DNA of 64,000 nucleotides, from the NCBI RefSeq assembly GCF_026196735.1, contig NZ_JAPHUF010000012.1, positions 434,001-498,000 on the forward strand, in the 5' to 3' direction. A program made the translations under genes and the position numbers. This DNA comes from Sulfurimonas sp. Lineage in GTDB: Bacteria > Campylobacterota > Campylobacteria > Campylobacterales > Sulfurimonadaceae. The notes below the pieces were generated by a model. That model made no database searches, was not told where the DNA came from, and saw nothing but the letters and a program-made list of their open reading frames with translations. Of the stretch, positions 18,052 through 26,639 are shown piece after piece; the stretch's first letter is position 1; every line of letters starts with the position of its first letter.

Positions 18052-20091
18052 ATGCAAAAAAAAGACGATAACAATCAAGATAATAATTTTTTTAATAAAA
18101 ATCCATTAATTACATTTGCAATATTTTCAGTTGTAATTATAGTGCTCTTTAAAACACTTATAGGTGATGCGGACAATCAAAATGGAGCTCTTGGCGGTAC
18201 TAATAAAAAAATTCAAAAAGTTAGTTATTCAGAACTTAAATCTTTGGTAGCATCGAAGAGTCTAAAGAAAGTAGATATCGGACAGAGTTACATTAGAGCT
18301 TATTCATCTGATAGTGCAACTGTTTATACTACTAGAATTGTTCCAAATGATACAAATTTAATACAAGAGTTGGATAAGCAAGGTATCGAGTACACCGGTT
18401 TTAGTGAAACAAACTGGTTTACAGAGATGTTTGGATGGTTGTTTCCATTTTTAATTATTATTGGAATATGGATGTTCTTTGCAGGACGCATGCAAAAAAG
18501 TATGGGTGGCGGTATTCTTGGTATGGGCAATGCAAAGAAGATGATCAACTCTGAAAAACCAAAAACAAAATTTGATGATGTCGCAGGTGTTGAAGAAGCA
18601 AAAGAAGAAGTTCAAGAGATAGTAGACTTTTTAAAATATCCCGGCCGCTATGTTGAAATAGGTGCAAAGATTCCAAAGGGTGTTCTTTTAGTGGGTAGCC
18701 CCGGTACAGGTAAGACACTTCTTGCAAAAGCGGTTGCAGGAGAGGCTGATGTTCCTTTTTTCTCTGTAAGCGGTTCTAGTTTTATTGAAATGTTTGTCGG
18801 TGTTGGTGCTGCGAGAGTGCGTGACCTTTTTGAACAAGCAAAAAAAGATGCTCCTAGTATCATCTTTATTGATGAGATTGATGCAATTGGTAAGAGTCGT
18901 GCGGCAGGTGCGCAGATGGGTGGTAACGATGAGAGAGAACAGACTCTTAATCAACTACTAGCTGAGATGGATGGTTTTGGTACTGATACACCTGTTATTA
19001 TTTTAGCTGCAACTAATAGACCTGAAGTTCTTGATGCCGCACTACTTCGTCCCGGTCGTTTTGATAGACAAGTTTTGGTTGACAAACCAGATTTTGAAGG
19101 GCGTGTAAAAATTTTAAAGGTACATGTTAGAGGCGTAAAAATGGACGATGATGTGGAACTTGAAGAAGTTGCTCGTCTAACGGCAGGACTTGCCGGTGCC
19201 GATTTGGCAAATGTTGTAAATGAAGCGGCTCTGTTGGCCGGAAGAAAAAGCCAAAAGACTGTAAAACAAAAAGATCTTTATGAAGCAGTAGAACGCGCAT
19301 TGGCAGGACTGGCTAAAAAATCTCGTCGTATAAATCCTAAAGAGAAAAAAATAGTTGCATACCATGAAAGTGGCCATGCTTTACTAGCAGAGACAACTGA
19401 TGGCGCTAAAAAAGTTTCAAAAGTTTCTATTGTTCCTCGTGGTCTAGCTGCTCTTGGGTATACACTAAATACTCCTGAAGAGAACAAATTTATGATGCAA
19501 AAGAATGAGATGTTAGCAGAAGTGGATGTTCTTCTTGGAGGCCGTGCTGCAGAAGAAGTATTTATCGGTGAAATCTCAACCGGTGCCGGAAACGACCTTG
19601 AGCGTGCAACTGATATCATTAAATCAATGGTTCAGACTTATGGAATGAGTGATGTTGCCGGATTGATGGTTCTTGAAAAAAGCAGACAATCATTTATTGG
19701 AGGTTATCAACAAGCTACTCGCGAGTATAGTGATAAGATGGCAGAAGATATGGATGAGTTTATAAAATCATCACTTCAAGAGAGATACAAAGCAGTAGTA
19801 AAAAGACTTGAAGAGTACAGAGGCGCTATAGAAGATATGGTCAAGCTTCTTTATAAAAAAGAGAATATTACAGGTGAAGAAGTAAGAGATATAATTATTA
19901 ACTTTGAAAAAGCTAATGGCATGAAATCTAAAGTTAAAATTGTTGTTAATGATATAGAAGAAGAACTCAAAGCAGATGCAAAAATGTCTGATGACAATAA
20001 AGACTCAGATGAAGAATCCAAAGCAGATGCAAAAACACCTGAGGACAATATAGACTCAGAAGAAGAGGCAAACAAAGAAGATGAAAAATAA
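18052..20091 (+). CDS. ftsH: ATP-dependent zinc metalloprotease FtsH
   Basis: A 679-residue protein with two TM helices (about 17-37 and 127-147) around a periplasmic domain. The AAA ATPase has Walker A GSPGTGKT at 215-222, Walker B with DEIDA at 274-278, and second region of homology [18 protein letters not shown]. The M41 protease zinc motif HESGH is at 438-442. It degrades membrane and short-lived soluble proteins. The last about 40 residues form an acidic tail with two near-repeats beginning KADAK, absent from minimal FtsH. The stop region overlaps the next gene by 11 bases. Confidence 0.95.
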   Translation: MQKKDDNNQDNNFFNKNPLITFAIFSVVIIVLFKTLIGDADNQNGALGGTNKKIQKVSYSELKSLVASKSLKKVDIGQSYIRAYSSDSATVYTTRIVPNDTNLIQELDKQGIEYTGFSETNWFTEMFGWLFPFLIIIGIWMFFAGRMQKSMGGGILGMGNAKKMINSEKPKTKFDDVAGVEEAKEEVQEIVDFLKYPGRYVEIGAKIPKGVLLVGSPGTGKTLLAKAVAGEADVPFFSVSGSSFIEMFVGVGAARVRDLFEQAKKDAPSIIFIDEIDAIGKSRAAGAQMGGNDEREQTLNQLLAEMDGFGTDTPVIILAATNRPEVLDAALLRPGRFDRQVLVDKPDFEGRVKILKVHVRGVKMDDDVELEEVARLTAGLAGADLANVVNEAALLAGRKSQKTVKQKDLYEAVERALAGLAKKSRRINPKEKKIVAYHESGHALLAETTDGAKKVSKVSIVPRGLAALGYTLNTPEENKFMMQKNEMLAEVDVLLGGRAAEEVFIGEISTGAGNDLERATDIIKSMVQTYGMSDVAGLMVLEKSRQSFIGGYQQATREYSDKMAEDMDEFIKSSLQERYKAVVKRLEEYRGAIEDMVKLLYKKENITGEEVRDIIINFEKANGMKSKVKIVVNDIEEELKADAKMSDDNKDSDEESKADAKTPEDNIDSEEEANKEDEK

Positions 20092-20734
20092 TCTATTACC
20101 AATAGCTAAACAAGGCTGGGGATACACATTAGGCGCAATTTTATTTTTTATTATTTTTGCCATTTTAGATTTAGGTTTTTTACAATTTCTTGCATTTATA
20201 GCAACGGCGTTTTTTGTTTTTGTATTTAGAAATCCAGAAAGAGAACATCCTTACTATCAAGAAAACAGTGTTGTTAGCCCTGTTGACGGAGTAGTCTCTT
20301 CAATAGATGAATTTAAAAATGATGAATATGCTTATAGACTTGAAATAAATAGTACCTATTTAAATGTATCTCAGTTGAGAGTACCATTTTCATCAACACT
20401 TCATAGTATAGAGAAACAAAACGGAGCAAGACTCTCAAGATTTTCTTCTTTATCAAAAAGTATTAATGAAAATACAGAGTTAACATTTATTGACAAAAAT
20501 TCTAACCGTCTAAAAATTATACATAGACTAAAACAGAGTTTTATGGGCATAGACATAAAAGCATTAAAATCCCAAAAATTATATCAGGGTTCAAGATACG
20601 GTCTTATGATAAATGGTGTTACAACCTTGTATTTACCTAAAAACTTTAGGTTGAATGTAAATGTAGGCTCTGAACTTGTAGCATCAGAGACATTAGTGGG
20701 TTACTTTACTAAAGAAGATAAAACTACTAAATAG
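20081..20734 (+). CDS. Phosphatidylserine decarboxylase-like membrane protein lacking catalytic residues
   Basis: A 217-residue protein with two N-terminal TM helices (about 15-48), then FRNPEREHP and VVSPVDGVVSSID, which match the short-type phosphatidylserine decarboxylases. Two active-site features are changed. The conserved DVHVNRxP block reads LNVSQLRVP, so its His is Ser. The pyruvoyl-forming FGSR block reads NGVT after GSRYGLMI, so the self-cleaving Ser is Val. A GSR occurs at 170-172, but at the position normally occupied by GER. It is therefore probably a non-catalytic relative. It is coupled to ftsH (11-base overlap); Campylobacter, from memory, has a similar gene in the same place. 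Role unknown. Confidence 0.7.
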   Translation: MKNNLLPIAKQGWGYTLGAILFFIIFAILDLGFLQFLAFIATAFFVFVFRNPEREHPYYQENSVVSPVDGVVSSIDEFKNDEYAYRLEINSTYLNVSQLRVPFSSTLHSIEKQNGARLSRFSSLSKSINENTELTFIDKNSNRLKIIHRLKQSFMGIDIKALKSQKLYQGSRYGLMINGVTTLYLPKNFRLNVNVGSELVASETLVGYFTKEDKTTK

Positions 20735-23057
20735 TTGATTGAGTTTTTTCAAATAGTAGTTTATCCAAATCAATATCAAAGTTAAAATATTCAGAATTAA
20801 AATTCTTTTTATGTATTCTTGAGAGTTGAATAACAGCACCCTTGTTGTTTTTAATCTCAAGATAAAGAAGCCCTAAAGCATATCTGCTCTCTAAGAAATT
20901 AGAATCTTTCATTTTAGATAATTCTAGTAGTGCTATCGCATTTGCATGATGATTTGCTGCTGTAGAAGCAACAGCACCCATAAATAAAGTATATGGGTCT
21001 CTTACCTTCAGATCATCAATAAGACTATTGTATAGAGTATAAGATTCTTCAAATGCACCATCATACAGAGAAGCTAGAGCTAGTGCACTTGTTATTTCAT
21101 GTGTAGGCTCTGTTGTTGATTCCAGTACCTCTCTTAACTGCTTTCGTAAATGATATAGCTTTCCTATGATTAGGTTTTGTTGAGTATACAGATATCTTGT
21201 GATATGTGGACCAAAATACAGATCGTCGAAATTAAAGTTTTGAACTTTTAAATACTTCATGACTTCCTGTGCATATTTTTTTGGTTTTAATTCATAAAAG
21301 TGAGCATCTATGTAGACTAAATGAGGCAATATCTCATTTGGAAGCAGTATAGAAAGTTTTTTAGAAGATTGTTTAGCAGCATCTAAGTTGTTTTGTTTTA
21401 GAGCTATTATAGTGTCTAAAACCAAATAAAGAGGCCTCTCTTTATAGTTGTTTTCAAGCCAGCTTGAAGTTGCAAGTATATTGTCTTGGCTTAAATAAAA
21501 TAGTGTCTTATAAAGCTCAATGTCTTCGCTGTTTTCTTCATGAGACAAAGAGTCTTTTATTATAGATATGAATTTGGTATTTACATTATCGGTTAGCTGA
21601 GAGGTCATAATAGCATACACTCCTGATAGATAATTCTTTGAATCAAGATTGTATGAGCGTAAAAAATGTTTATGCGCATCTTGCATATTACCCATTTGAG
21701 CATATGTAAGAGCCAAGTTGTAGTGCAGTATAGAATGTTTAGGCTGTATGTTTACTAACTCGGCTAACATTAAGTTTGCTTCTCTTGTTTTAAAAGATAA
21801 CGCTTTTTTTATAGCTTGTACAATTCCTATGTTTACATTTGAAGATGAGGCACTCTTTTTTAAGTATGTTTTAGCAGAATTTACATTATCAATAAAAATA
21901 TTTGCATTTCCTTTGCGAATATAACTAATAGTCTGGTTGGCATTAAATATTTTATAAGGGGAGAAATAAAATATTTTTTGATAGTTTATTTTTTTACTTT
22001 GACTGACTACATCTCTATAGCGTTTTTGAGCTTCATCAATATTAAATAGGGAGTCTTTTAGTTTTACTGTTATTGGATATGGTTTATAAGCCTCTTCGCC
22101 AAACATATCTGTCGCATTATCTATCTCTTTAGCTCCCTCTTGTACCTGACCGGCTTTTATATTTATATATCCTAACGCAACTTGAGATTTTATTGGTTCA
22201 ATATTTTTTATTATAGCGCTCTTAAAATACTTTTTAGATAATGTTAAATCTCCAACCCTTGCATATAAAAGTCCTAGAGAAAAATCATCTGCTTTATTTT
22301 TATTGATTTCTATATTTTCTATAGCGCTATAATTATTTTCAAACAGGGCATTTATTTTTGCACTTATATTATTTTGAATATTCATGTACTCTTGTGTTGT
22401 TGGATTTTTTAATGCACTAAGTGCTTCAAGGTAATTACCCTTGTAGTAATTAATTAGAGTATAGTAATATGAATATAAAGGGGACTGTCTCTCCTGAGGA
22501 AGGTAAGCGTATGCTAAGTCTATATAGTATTTAAAACCCTCTTCGTTTTTTAAATGTAGTGAGCAAACAGCAGCGTTGATGGCACTGACACATCTTTTTT
22601 CATTATTTAGTATCGCTTTTTGAAATGACTGTAGTGCCATTTCATACTGTGCATCTTTAATCTGTGCAACACCAAGGTTGTATGATGAGACCGCTTCACT
22701 ATAAAATGCAATTTTTTCAAAAAGAGAAAGTGCTTCGTCTTTTGAGCCTGTTGAGTATAGATAATTAGCCTTTGCTATCATATTTTCTATTTTACTCGGC
22801 TCAATATGTTTTTGTGCCTCTTCTTTGAGTCTGTCCTCTATGTAATTTGTAGACATTATTTTTTTGCTAGGAGTGCTTGGTAAAATAAAAAATACTATCA
22901 CTACAATCAAAATTAAAGCAACCGCTGCTCCTATAAATAGTAAAGGTTTTTTATTTGAAGACTTTTCATCTAGTATCGATTCATCTGAAGAAGCATCAGT
23001 ATAGGCAGCATCACTGTCTTCAATAATGATTATTTCTTCTTCTAAGCCCTCTGACAT
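20727..23057 (-). CDS. Large TPR-repeat membrane protein (possibly PflB-like)
   Basis: A 776-residue protein with an acidic cytoplasmic N-terminus (EEEIIIIEDSD), one TM helix at about 38-60, and a long helical-repeat region with TPR-type patterns: SSYNLGVAQIKDAQYEMAL, HYNLALTYAQMGNMQDAHK and SRYALGLLYLEIKNNKGA. The repeat part should lie in the periplasm. An acidic tail, one TM helix and periplasmic TPRs resemble PflB of Campylobacter and Helicobacter, a flagellar motor scaffold. I cannot confirm that, and other TPR scaffolds are possible. A -10 box (23081-23086) and AAGG precede the ATG. The stop overlaps the psd-like gene by eight bases. Confidence 0.65.
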   Translation of the reverse strand: MSEGLEEEIIIIEDSDAAYTDASSDESILDEKSSNKKPLLFIGAAVALILIVVIVFFILPSTPSKKIMSTNYIEDRLKEEAQKHIEPSKIENMIAKANYLYSTGSKDEALSLFEKIAFYSEAVSSYNLGVAQIKDAQYEMALQSFQKAILNNEKRCVSAINAAVCSLHLKNEEGFKYYIDLAYAYLPQERQSPLYSYYYTLINYYKGNYLEALSALKNPTTQEYMNIQNNISAKINALFENNYSAIENIEINKNKADDFSLGLLYARVGDLTLSKKYFKSAIIKNIEPIKSQVALGYINIKAGQVQEGAKEIDNATDMFGEEAYKPYPITVKLKDSLFNIDEAQKRYRDVVSQSKKINYQKIFYFSPYKIFNANQTISYIRKGNANIFIDNVNSAKTYLKKSASSSNVNIGIVQAIKKALSFKTREANLMLAELVNIQPKHSILHYNLALTYAQMGNMQDAHKHFLRSYNLDSKNYLSGVYAIMTSQLTDNVNTKFISIIKDSLSHEENSEDIELYKTLFYLSQDNILATSSWLENNYKERPLYLVLDTIIALKQNNLDAAKQSSKKLSILLPNEILPHLVYIDAHFYELKPKKYAQEVMKYLKVQNFNFDDLYFGPHITRYLYTQQNLIIGKLYHLRKQLREVLESTTEPTHEITSALALASLYDGAFEESYTLYNSLIDDLKVRDPYTLFMGAVASTAANHHANAIALLELSKMKDSNFLESRYALGLLYLEIKNNKGAVIQLSRIHKKNFNSEYFNFDIDLDKLLFEKTQSTI

Positions 23058-23080
23058 TATCTACCTTAAATATATTTTGT

Positions 23081-23137
23081 ATTATATAGCAAAAAAAGTG
23101 CCAATATACAGGCACTTCTATGTTGTGTTGTATTATA
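23081..23137 (-). promoter_or_regulatory. Two minus-strand -10 boxes flanking a terminator ahead of the TPR gene
   Basis: On the minus strand TATAAT occurs at 23137-23132 and again at 23086-23081. The upstream box would start a transcript near 23125 that meets the hairpin-T terminator within about 35 bases. The downstream box lies after the terminator and can serve the TPR gene directly. The layout suggests attenuation or a very short RNA. Confidence 0.4.
23091..23117 (-). terminator. Rho-independent terminator in the leader of the TPR gene
   Basis: On the minus strand a seven-base-pair perfect stem (AAGTGCC/GGCACTT, loop 23103-23110) runs into seven Ts. No annotated minus-strand gene lies upstream of it, because the neighbouring histidine kinase gene is on the plus strand. 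Confidence 0.65.
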
Positions 23138-23233
23138 CTATACATGATTAGTTACTTTAGAAAAGTTTCTTTTGTAATAAGCTTTAAAAATGTATACTTC
23201 TTTAAATACTAAATTTTCAACCAAAAGGTTACT

Positions 23234-24532
23234 GTGTATAAAAAACAAAATTCTTTTTATACTGATTTTTTTGTAAGTGGTCATGATTTTGACAAGAGTG
23301 AAGTGCTTTTAAAATTCCAATATCAGGTGCTAAATACAGTTTTAGTTGTAATGGCGGTATTTACTTTTATTTTTGCTTTTTTAAGTTCTTTGGGTCTTAA
23401 TCCACTTGGTGAAATACAAACAGTAGTCAATTATCTTTTGGTCGTTAGTGCCATTGTACTAATTATTAGACTGCGGGGACCAAAAACGCGCTATCTTCAA
23501 ACTGCATATTTTATGTATGGGGCGGCATTTGTTGATTTTTTATCTGCACTAATGTTTGTGCCGCACGATGAGTTTCGTATGATCTGGTTTTATTTGCTAG
23601 TATTTGCCGCCTACATCACAGGAGGTGTCCGTGCGGGTAATATTATTACTGTAGTGTCAATTATAACTATCCTTGCTACTAACCTTTTTTATGAACTTAA
23701 TCTATCTCAGACAGCTGTTGTCAGTTCAATTTTAGGACTGATTATAACGGGACTTTTTATTCGTGCATATACTAAAAAGATTGTTGACTTTGAGAAAGAG
23801 ATTACAGAGCATGAAAGTCTTATGATAGCACAGTCTCGTTTTGCTGCGATGGGTGAGATGATGAGTATGATTGCTCATCAATGGCGTCAACCTTTATCTA
23901 CAACAACGCTTATGATTACAGAGACAAGAATAAAGTTTATGCTCGCCGGTAAAGAACCAAATGAGTATGATAAGACACTCGATAATATTTCTGACACTAT
24001 GATGTATCTCTCAGAGACAATAGATGACTTTCAATCTTATTTTAAACCTCAAAAAACTTCCCAGAGTATATTTATTGGTGAAATATTAGAGCGTGTAAAA
24101 AATTTGATAGAAACACGACTCTCTTTAGCTAAAGTAAAACTACATATAAAGCAGTGCGAGAACGAACCTATAGAAATATATGTAAATGAACTTGTTCAGG
24201 TGTTGATAAATATTCTTAACAATGCTATTGACATATTAGAAGAAAGAAATGTTACCAAGCGTCACATCTGGATCAATGTTAGTTGTGATGAAAATAATGT
24301 ATATGTTACTGTAGAGGATAATGCCGGTGGAATAGAGACTGAGATAATGGATAAGGTTTTTGAGCCATACTTTAGTCACAAGTCTAAAAATGGCACGGGC
24401 TTAGGATTATATATGGCAAAAATGATTATAGAAAAACATATGAATGGAAATGTAGGCGTTGGTAACACTACAAAGGGTGCTTTATTTAGTATTGTTTTGC
24501 CAAAAAAAACAGTAAATACACCCCCACTGTAA
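23234..24532 (+). CDS. Orphan membrane sensor histidine kinase
   Basis: A 432-residue protein started by GTG 23234 after AAAAGG. Six hydrophobic helices lie in about residues 33-177, with no large extracytoplasmic loop. A DHp helix follows with His215 in MIAHQWRQPL, the variant H-box frequent in Campylobacterota kinases. The ATPase domain has NILNNAIDILE (N box), VEDNAGGI (G1), FEPYFSHK (F box) and GTGLGLYMAK (G2). No response regulator is adjacent. The sensory signal is probably membrane-intrinsic. Hpt-dependent or CheY-like partners are possible but unproven. Confidence 0.85.
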   Translation: MYKKQNSFYTDFFVSGHDFDKSEVLLKFQYQVLNTVLVVMAVFTFIFAFLSSLGLNPLGEIQTVVNYLLVVSAIVLIIRLRGPKTRYLQTAYFMYGAAFVDFLSALMFVPHDEFRMIWFYLLVFAAYITGGVRAGNIITVVSIITILATNLFYELNLSQTAVVSSILGLIITGLFIRAYTKKIVDFEKEITEHESLMIAQSRFAAMGEMMSMIAHQWRQPLSTTTLMITETRIKFMLAGKEPNEYDKTLDNISDTMMYLSETIDDFQSYFKPQKTSQSIFIGEILERVKNLIETRLSLAKVKLHIKQCENEPIEIYVNELVQVLINILNNAIDILEERNVTKRHIWINVSCDENNVYVTVEDNAGGIETEIMDKVFEPYFSHKSKNGTGLGLYMAKMIIEKHMNGNVGVGNTTKGALFSIVLPKKTVNTPPL

Positions 24533-24571
24533 AGTATTTAGTGAGTAGCTGCTATATTTTTTTCTTATAAT

Positions 24572-24589
24572 ACTTGATGTTCGTCAAGT
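24572..24589 (+). terminator. Hairpin after the histidine kinase gene
   Basis: ACTTGA and TCAAGT form a perfect six-pair stem, extendable by a wobble and one more pair, followed by TTTAATT. It lies 40 bases after the stop. A TATAAT overlaps it just upstream (24566-24571), so the site may combine the end of one unit with the start of the cytochrome unit. Confidence 0.4.
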
Positions 24590-24645
24590 TTAATTATCAT
24601 TTAATATACTATGATTTTCCTTATCTAAATTTCAAAGGATGTTAA

Positions 24646-24933
24646 ATGAAGAAAATTGTTACTGGGATTGTTGTTGCTTTAACTGCAACTACTACTTTAA
24701 TGGCTGGCGTAAATGCAGCTGCTTGTACAGGTTGTCACGGTGCTGATTGGAGCAAAAAAGCTCTAGGTAAGTCTTTAAATGTTGCTGAGATGACTAAAGC
24801 AGATATTGCTGCTGCACTTATTGGTTACAAAGATGGTTCATATGGTAGAGAAATGAAGGGAATGATGAAAGGTCAAGTTGCAAAATACTCTGACGCTGAT
24901 TTAGAAGCTTTCGCACAAACTATCGGTAAATAA
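24646..24933 (+). CDS. Class I c-type cytochrome (cytochrome c553-like), periplasmic
   Basis: A 95-residue precursor. A signal peptide covers about residues 1-25 (cleavage near VNA-A). The heme site is Cys27-Cys30-His31 (CTGCH). The distal Met ligand is one of the methionines in EMKGMMKG. The mature protein of about 71 residues matches the small monoheme cytochrome c553 of Campylobacterota, which carries electrons between quinol oxidases/bc1 and terminal reductases or oxidases. AAAGGATGTTAA precedes the ATG. It appears monocistronic and ends with a strong stem-loop. Confidence 0.9.
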   Translation: MKKIVTGIVVALTATTTLMAGVNAAACTGCHGADWSKKALGKSLNVAEMTKADIAAALIGYKDGSYGREMKGMMKGQVAKYSDADLEAFAQTIGK

Positions 24934-24941
24934 TTTTACTC

Positions 24942-24963
24942 GAATTGCCTTTTGTGGCAATTC
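24942..24963 (+). terminator. Stem-loop after the cytochrome c gene
   Basis: A perfect eight-pair stem GAATTGCC/GGCAATTC with a six-base loop begins nine bases after the stop. It lacks a downstream T-run on the plus strand, so it may protect the mRNA 3' end rather than terminate by itself. Confidence 0.5.
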
Positions 24964-25119
24964 AAAACTCCTCCGCAATATTTAAAATCTAAACTTAATA
25001 AATCTAAATTTTACTTAACATAAAACTTTTAAAATTTATGACTATCAATAAACATAAATGTTAAGATTCAAAATGACTTCTACATGTCACAATTTTTCAA
25101 AATAAAAAGGATTGAAAGT

Positions 25120-25422
25120 ATGCAATACTTACTACAAGTAGATTTTCCACATAATGGACCGTTTGGTGACGAATTAACTACAGCAATGAGCGAGCTAGCA
25201 AAAGACATAGCGACTGAGTCAGGACTAATTTCTAAGTTATGGACAGAAAATGAAAGTGAAAAAGAAGCAGGTGGAATTTATCTTTTTAATAACTTAGAAG
25301 ATGCAGAGCGTTATTTAAAAAAACACACTGATCGTTTAACATCATTTGGATATGAAAATATTCGAGGTAAAATTTTTCTTGTTAATGAAGCATTGAGTAA
25401 GCTATCTCTTCCTAAGCATTAA
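25120..25422 (+). CDS. ydhR: YdhR family putative monooxygenase
   Basis: The start is put at ATG 25120 (MQYLLQVDFPHNGPFGDE), which lines up with the YdhR N-terminus as I know it, rather than an upstream in-frame codon at 25084. The product has 100 residues. LWTENESEKEAGGIYLFN, YLKKHTDRL and KIFLVNEALS are YdhR signatures. YdhR is a dimeric ferredoxin-like-fold protein related to small heme/flavin-free monooxygenases; its physiological substrate is not known. An eight-base inverted repeat (CTTAACAT 25014-25021, ATGTTAAG 25058-25065) lies upstream and could be regulatory. Confidence 0.85.
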   Translation: MQYLLQVDFPHNGPFGDELTTAMSELAKDIATESGLISKLWTENESEKEAGGIYLFNNLEDAERYLKKHTDRLTSFGYENIRGKIFLVNEALSKLSLPKH

Positions 25423-25540
25423 TTTAATAGTAAAATTACATCAATTAGGTAGTTGATTCTAGCTATTTACTAAAAATAATCTATAAAAATATAAGGAATT
25501 AAAAGAAAAAATGAAGTAAAATAGATAAAAGGAAAGAATC

Positions 25541-25582
25541 ATGTCAATAGTGCTTAATAAAATATTTAAAGTATTCGCTTGA
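25541..25582 (+). other. 13-codon leader ORF coupled to the exchanger gene
   Basis: ATG 25541 has a strong Shine-Dalgarno sequence (AAAGGAAAG) and opens 13 codons ending at TGA 25580-25582. That stop overlaps the TTG start of the exchanger (TTGA). The exchanger TTG has no ribosome site of its own, so translation probably depends on the leader. A sequencing frameshift joining the two frames is the alternative. Confidence 0.5.
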
Positions 25583-26616
25583 CAGATTTTGCTAATTGGC
25601 CTTTGGCTTTTATAGTAACGGCTTTTGCTATGCTTGCAGCGATTATCGGATGGTTTGGTGTGAAGATGACCAAAACTGCTCGTGACCTTGCCCACAGTAC
25701 CGGTCTGGGAGAAGCACTTATGGGGGCATTGTTTATTGGAGCATCAACATCTTTATCCGGTATAACATTGTCTGTATCAGCAGCATCTGCAGGATACGCA
25801 GAGCTGGCTGTAAGTAATGGTTTGGGAGGTATCGCTGCTCAAACCGCATTTCTTGCCTTAGCAGATATTGCTTACCGGCGTGCAAATTTGGAGCATGCGG
25901 CTGCATCAGCTGAAAATTTATTTATGTCGGCTTTTCTTCTTGCCTTGTTGTGCATCCATGCAGTAGCACTGTCGTTTCCGGTTGTTAGTATCTTTGGCAT
26001 ACATCCTGCTACAATAATTTTGGTGATCTTTTATCTCTTTGGTATACATCTTTTAGCTAGGACGCACGACATGCCGATGTGGCTCCCTAGAAAGACGAAA
26101 GATACACCGCTAGAACCTTCGAATCAGAGTCGCAGTGAAAACCGTCACCTTTGGAGACTCTGGCTAAACTTCGCCGGCTATGCAGCTATTGTTGCTTTGG
26201 CCGGTTGGTCTTTATCTCAGCTAGCAGTACCTCTGGGAGAAAAAACCGGTTTATCACACGGTGTCGTCGGAGGTGTATTTACTGCTGTCTCCACATCAAT
26301 TCCTGAACTTGTAGTAGCCATTACCGCAGTTCGTATGGGAGCTTTAAATTTAGCGGTTGGTGATATTATCGGCGGTAATGCATTCGATACTCTTTTTATT
26401 GCTGCATCTGATGTTGCTTATCGAGAAGGCTCAATCTACGCTGTTATGACAAATATTGAGCAGTTTTGGCTGGCTAACTCTATGCTGATGACAAGCGTGC
26501 TTCTTTTGGGTCTTATATATCGTCAACGCTATGGACCGGGGAATATCGGCTTGGAAAGCGTTACTCTTCTCGTGTTGTACTTTGGTGGAGTGGTAATTAT
26601 ATCTATAGTTGGATAG
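25579..26616 (+). CDS. Sodium/calcium exchanger family (CaCA) membrane protein
   Basis: A 345-residue protein with about ten hydrophobic helices in two halves joined by a charged loop (about 165-190). The second alpha-repeat is canonical: STSIPELVVAITAVRMG with Glu243, then GDIIGGNAFDTL. The first repeat reads STSLSGITLSVSAASAG, so Gly61 replaces the usual acidic residue and the GN motif is lost. The TTG start is coupled to a leader ORF. Codon use and base composition look richer in G and C than the neighbours, hinting at a different origin. The ion carried is uncertain, and the asymmetric repeats make ordinary Ca2+ exchange doubtful. Confidence 0.7.
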   Translation: MTDFANWPLAFIVTAFAMLAAIIGWFGVKMTKTARDLAHSTGLGEALMGALFIGASTSLSGITLSVSAASAGYAELAVSNGLGGIAAQTAFLALADIAYRRANLEHAAASAENLFMSAFLLALLCIHAVALSFPVVSIFGIHPATIILVIFYLFGIHLLARTHDMPMWLPRKTKDTPLEPSNQSRSENRHLWRLWLNFAGYAAIVALAGWSLSQLAVPLGEKTGLSHGVVGGVFTAVSTSIPELVVAITAVRMGALNLAVGDIIGGNAFDTLFIAASDVAYREGSIYAVMTNIEQFWLANSMLMTSVLLLGLIYRQRYGPGNIGLESVTLLVLYFGGVVIISIVG

Positions 26617-26639
26617 TGCAACTTGTGCCGATAAAAAGA

